Source: Clostridiales bacterium | GTDB taxonomy: Bacteria > Bacillota > Clostridia > Lachnospirales > Lachnospiraceae | Direction: 5' to 3' | Assembly: GCA_021204765.1 (NCBI GenBank) | Contig: JAJPYU010000155.1 | Coordinates: forward strand, 1-6,182 | DNA: 6,182 nt | Shown: positions 5,841-6,182 of the stretch, piece by piece | Layout of the letters: the number at the start of each line of letters is the position of its first letter | Numbering within the stretch: position 1 is the stretch's first letter | Made by a program: the position numbers and the translations under genes | Notes under the pieces: model-generated | Database searches by the model: none | Told to the model about the DNA's origin: nothing | Seen by the model: only the letters and a program-made list of their open reading frames with translations

Positions 5841-6182
5841 TCAAGCCTGTTTCTTATAAAAGTCCGGCATCGGATCATATACTACATCGACAATGCTCTG
5901 GGTATCCCTTGCTCTGGATGCGGCTGCCGCGGCGACCTGGCAGCAGTATCCGTCCCAGGCGTTGGGGCCGTCCACGCGGCCTTCCTTACATCCGTTGATC
6001 CATGCCTGGATCTCAGTGTTGTACGCATCCGCAAAGCGGGTGGAGTAGTCCGCGTCCACCGCGTTGCCGCGGACAGTATTTGCAAGCACCTCTATTGTAG
6101 GCGGCTTGGGAAGATTCAGGATCGCATCCTCGCAGACGACTTCGCAGCGGATGTCATAGCAGTGTCCGTTGCAGACAAAGGA
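5841..6182 (-). CDS. Gfo/Idh/MocA family oxidoreductase, C-terminal part (inositol 2-dehydrogenase-like)
   Basis: The frame is open from the right window edge to a TGA at 5841-5843. It gives the last 113 residues of a protein whose start is outside, so internal GTG/ATG codons here are not starts. The visible part is the substrate-binding alpha/beta domain. A strand region YDIRCEVVCEDAILNLP is followed by FADAYNTEIQAWINGCKEGRVDGPNAWDGY, which matches the usual 'E...W......G....P...DGY' end of Gfo/Idh/MocA dehydrogenases and especially of IolG. Such enzymes oxidise a ring hydroxyl of inositol or a sugar with NAD(P)+. The Rossmann domain and the catalytic Lys/His residues lie beyond the edge. 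Several Cys residues (CNGHC, CEVVC) stand out but have no evident role. It is the promoter-proximal partner of the isomerase gene. IolG is the best guess; a glycoside 3-dehydrogenase or other sugar dehydrogenase is the alternative. Confidence 0.8.
   Translation of the reverse strand, partial: SFVCNGHCYDIRCEVVCEDAILNLPKPPTIEVLANTVRGNAVDADYSTRFADAYNTEIQAWINGCKEGRVDGPNAWDGYCCQVAAAAASRARDTQSIVDVVYDPMPDFYKKQA

Overview
The window looks like a chromosomal stretch of an anaerobic Firmicute, most likely a gut Lachnospiraceae/Clostridia-type bacterium. This rests on Clostridium-like iron-containing alcohol dehydrogenases, AGG-type ribosome binding sites, sigma-A promoters of the TTGACA/TATAAT type, and intermediate base composition. 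The assignment is an inference from protein resemblance and gene signals; there is no rRNA or other phylogenetic marker here.

Layout, left to right. Positions 3-116 hold the last 37 codons of a plus-strand gene whose tail looks like a winged-helix DNA-binding domain. A gene-free stretch of about 470 bp follows (117-585). It is rich in short repeats and palindromes: four copies of TAAGCAAGTT, a GTGTTACC/GGTAACAC palindrome with a tandem copy, and a TCATAC/GTATGA palindrome lying exactly in the spacer of a candidate promoter. Next come two iron-containing (group III) alcohol dehydrogenases on the plus strand. The first is a BDH/YqhD-like, probably NADPH-dependent enzyme (586-1788). The second is a 4-hydroxybutyrate dehydrogenase (1916-3028) with its own consensus promoter, an inverted repeat in its leader and a strong intrinsic terminator.

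Between that terminator and a MATE-family multidrug/cation antiporter (3361-4743) lies the most unusual part of the window. It is an element of about 180 bp made of three consecutive long hairpins enclosed by a 9-bp closing helix, followed by a perfect 37-bp repeat of its own beginning. It encodes no convincing protein and looks like a mobile palindromic repeat or a structured RNA.

The right end is transcribed leftward. A Gfo/Idh/MocA sugar or inositol dehydrogenase, of which only the C-terminal 113 residues are in the window, is followed after 25 bp by a xylose-isomerase-like TIM-barrel sugar isomerase/epimerase. The pair ends at a hairpin terminator placed between the two convergent transcription units. 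The pair suggests catabolism of an inositol or keto-sugar. The dehydrogenases on the left suggest fermentative disposal of aldehydes and semialdehydes such as succinate semialdehyde. Nothing in the window links the MATE transporter to either pathway.
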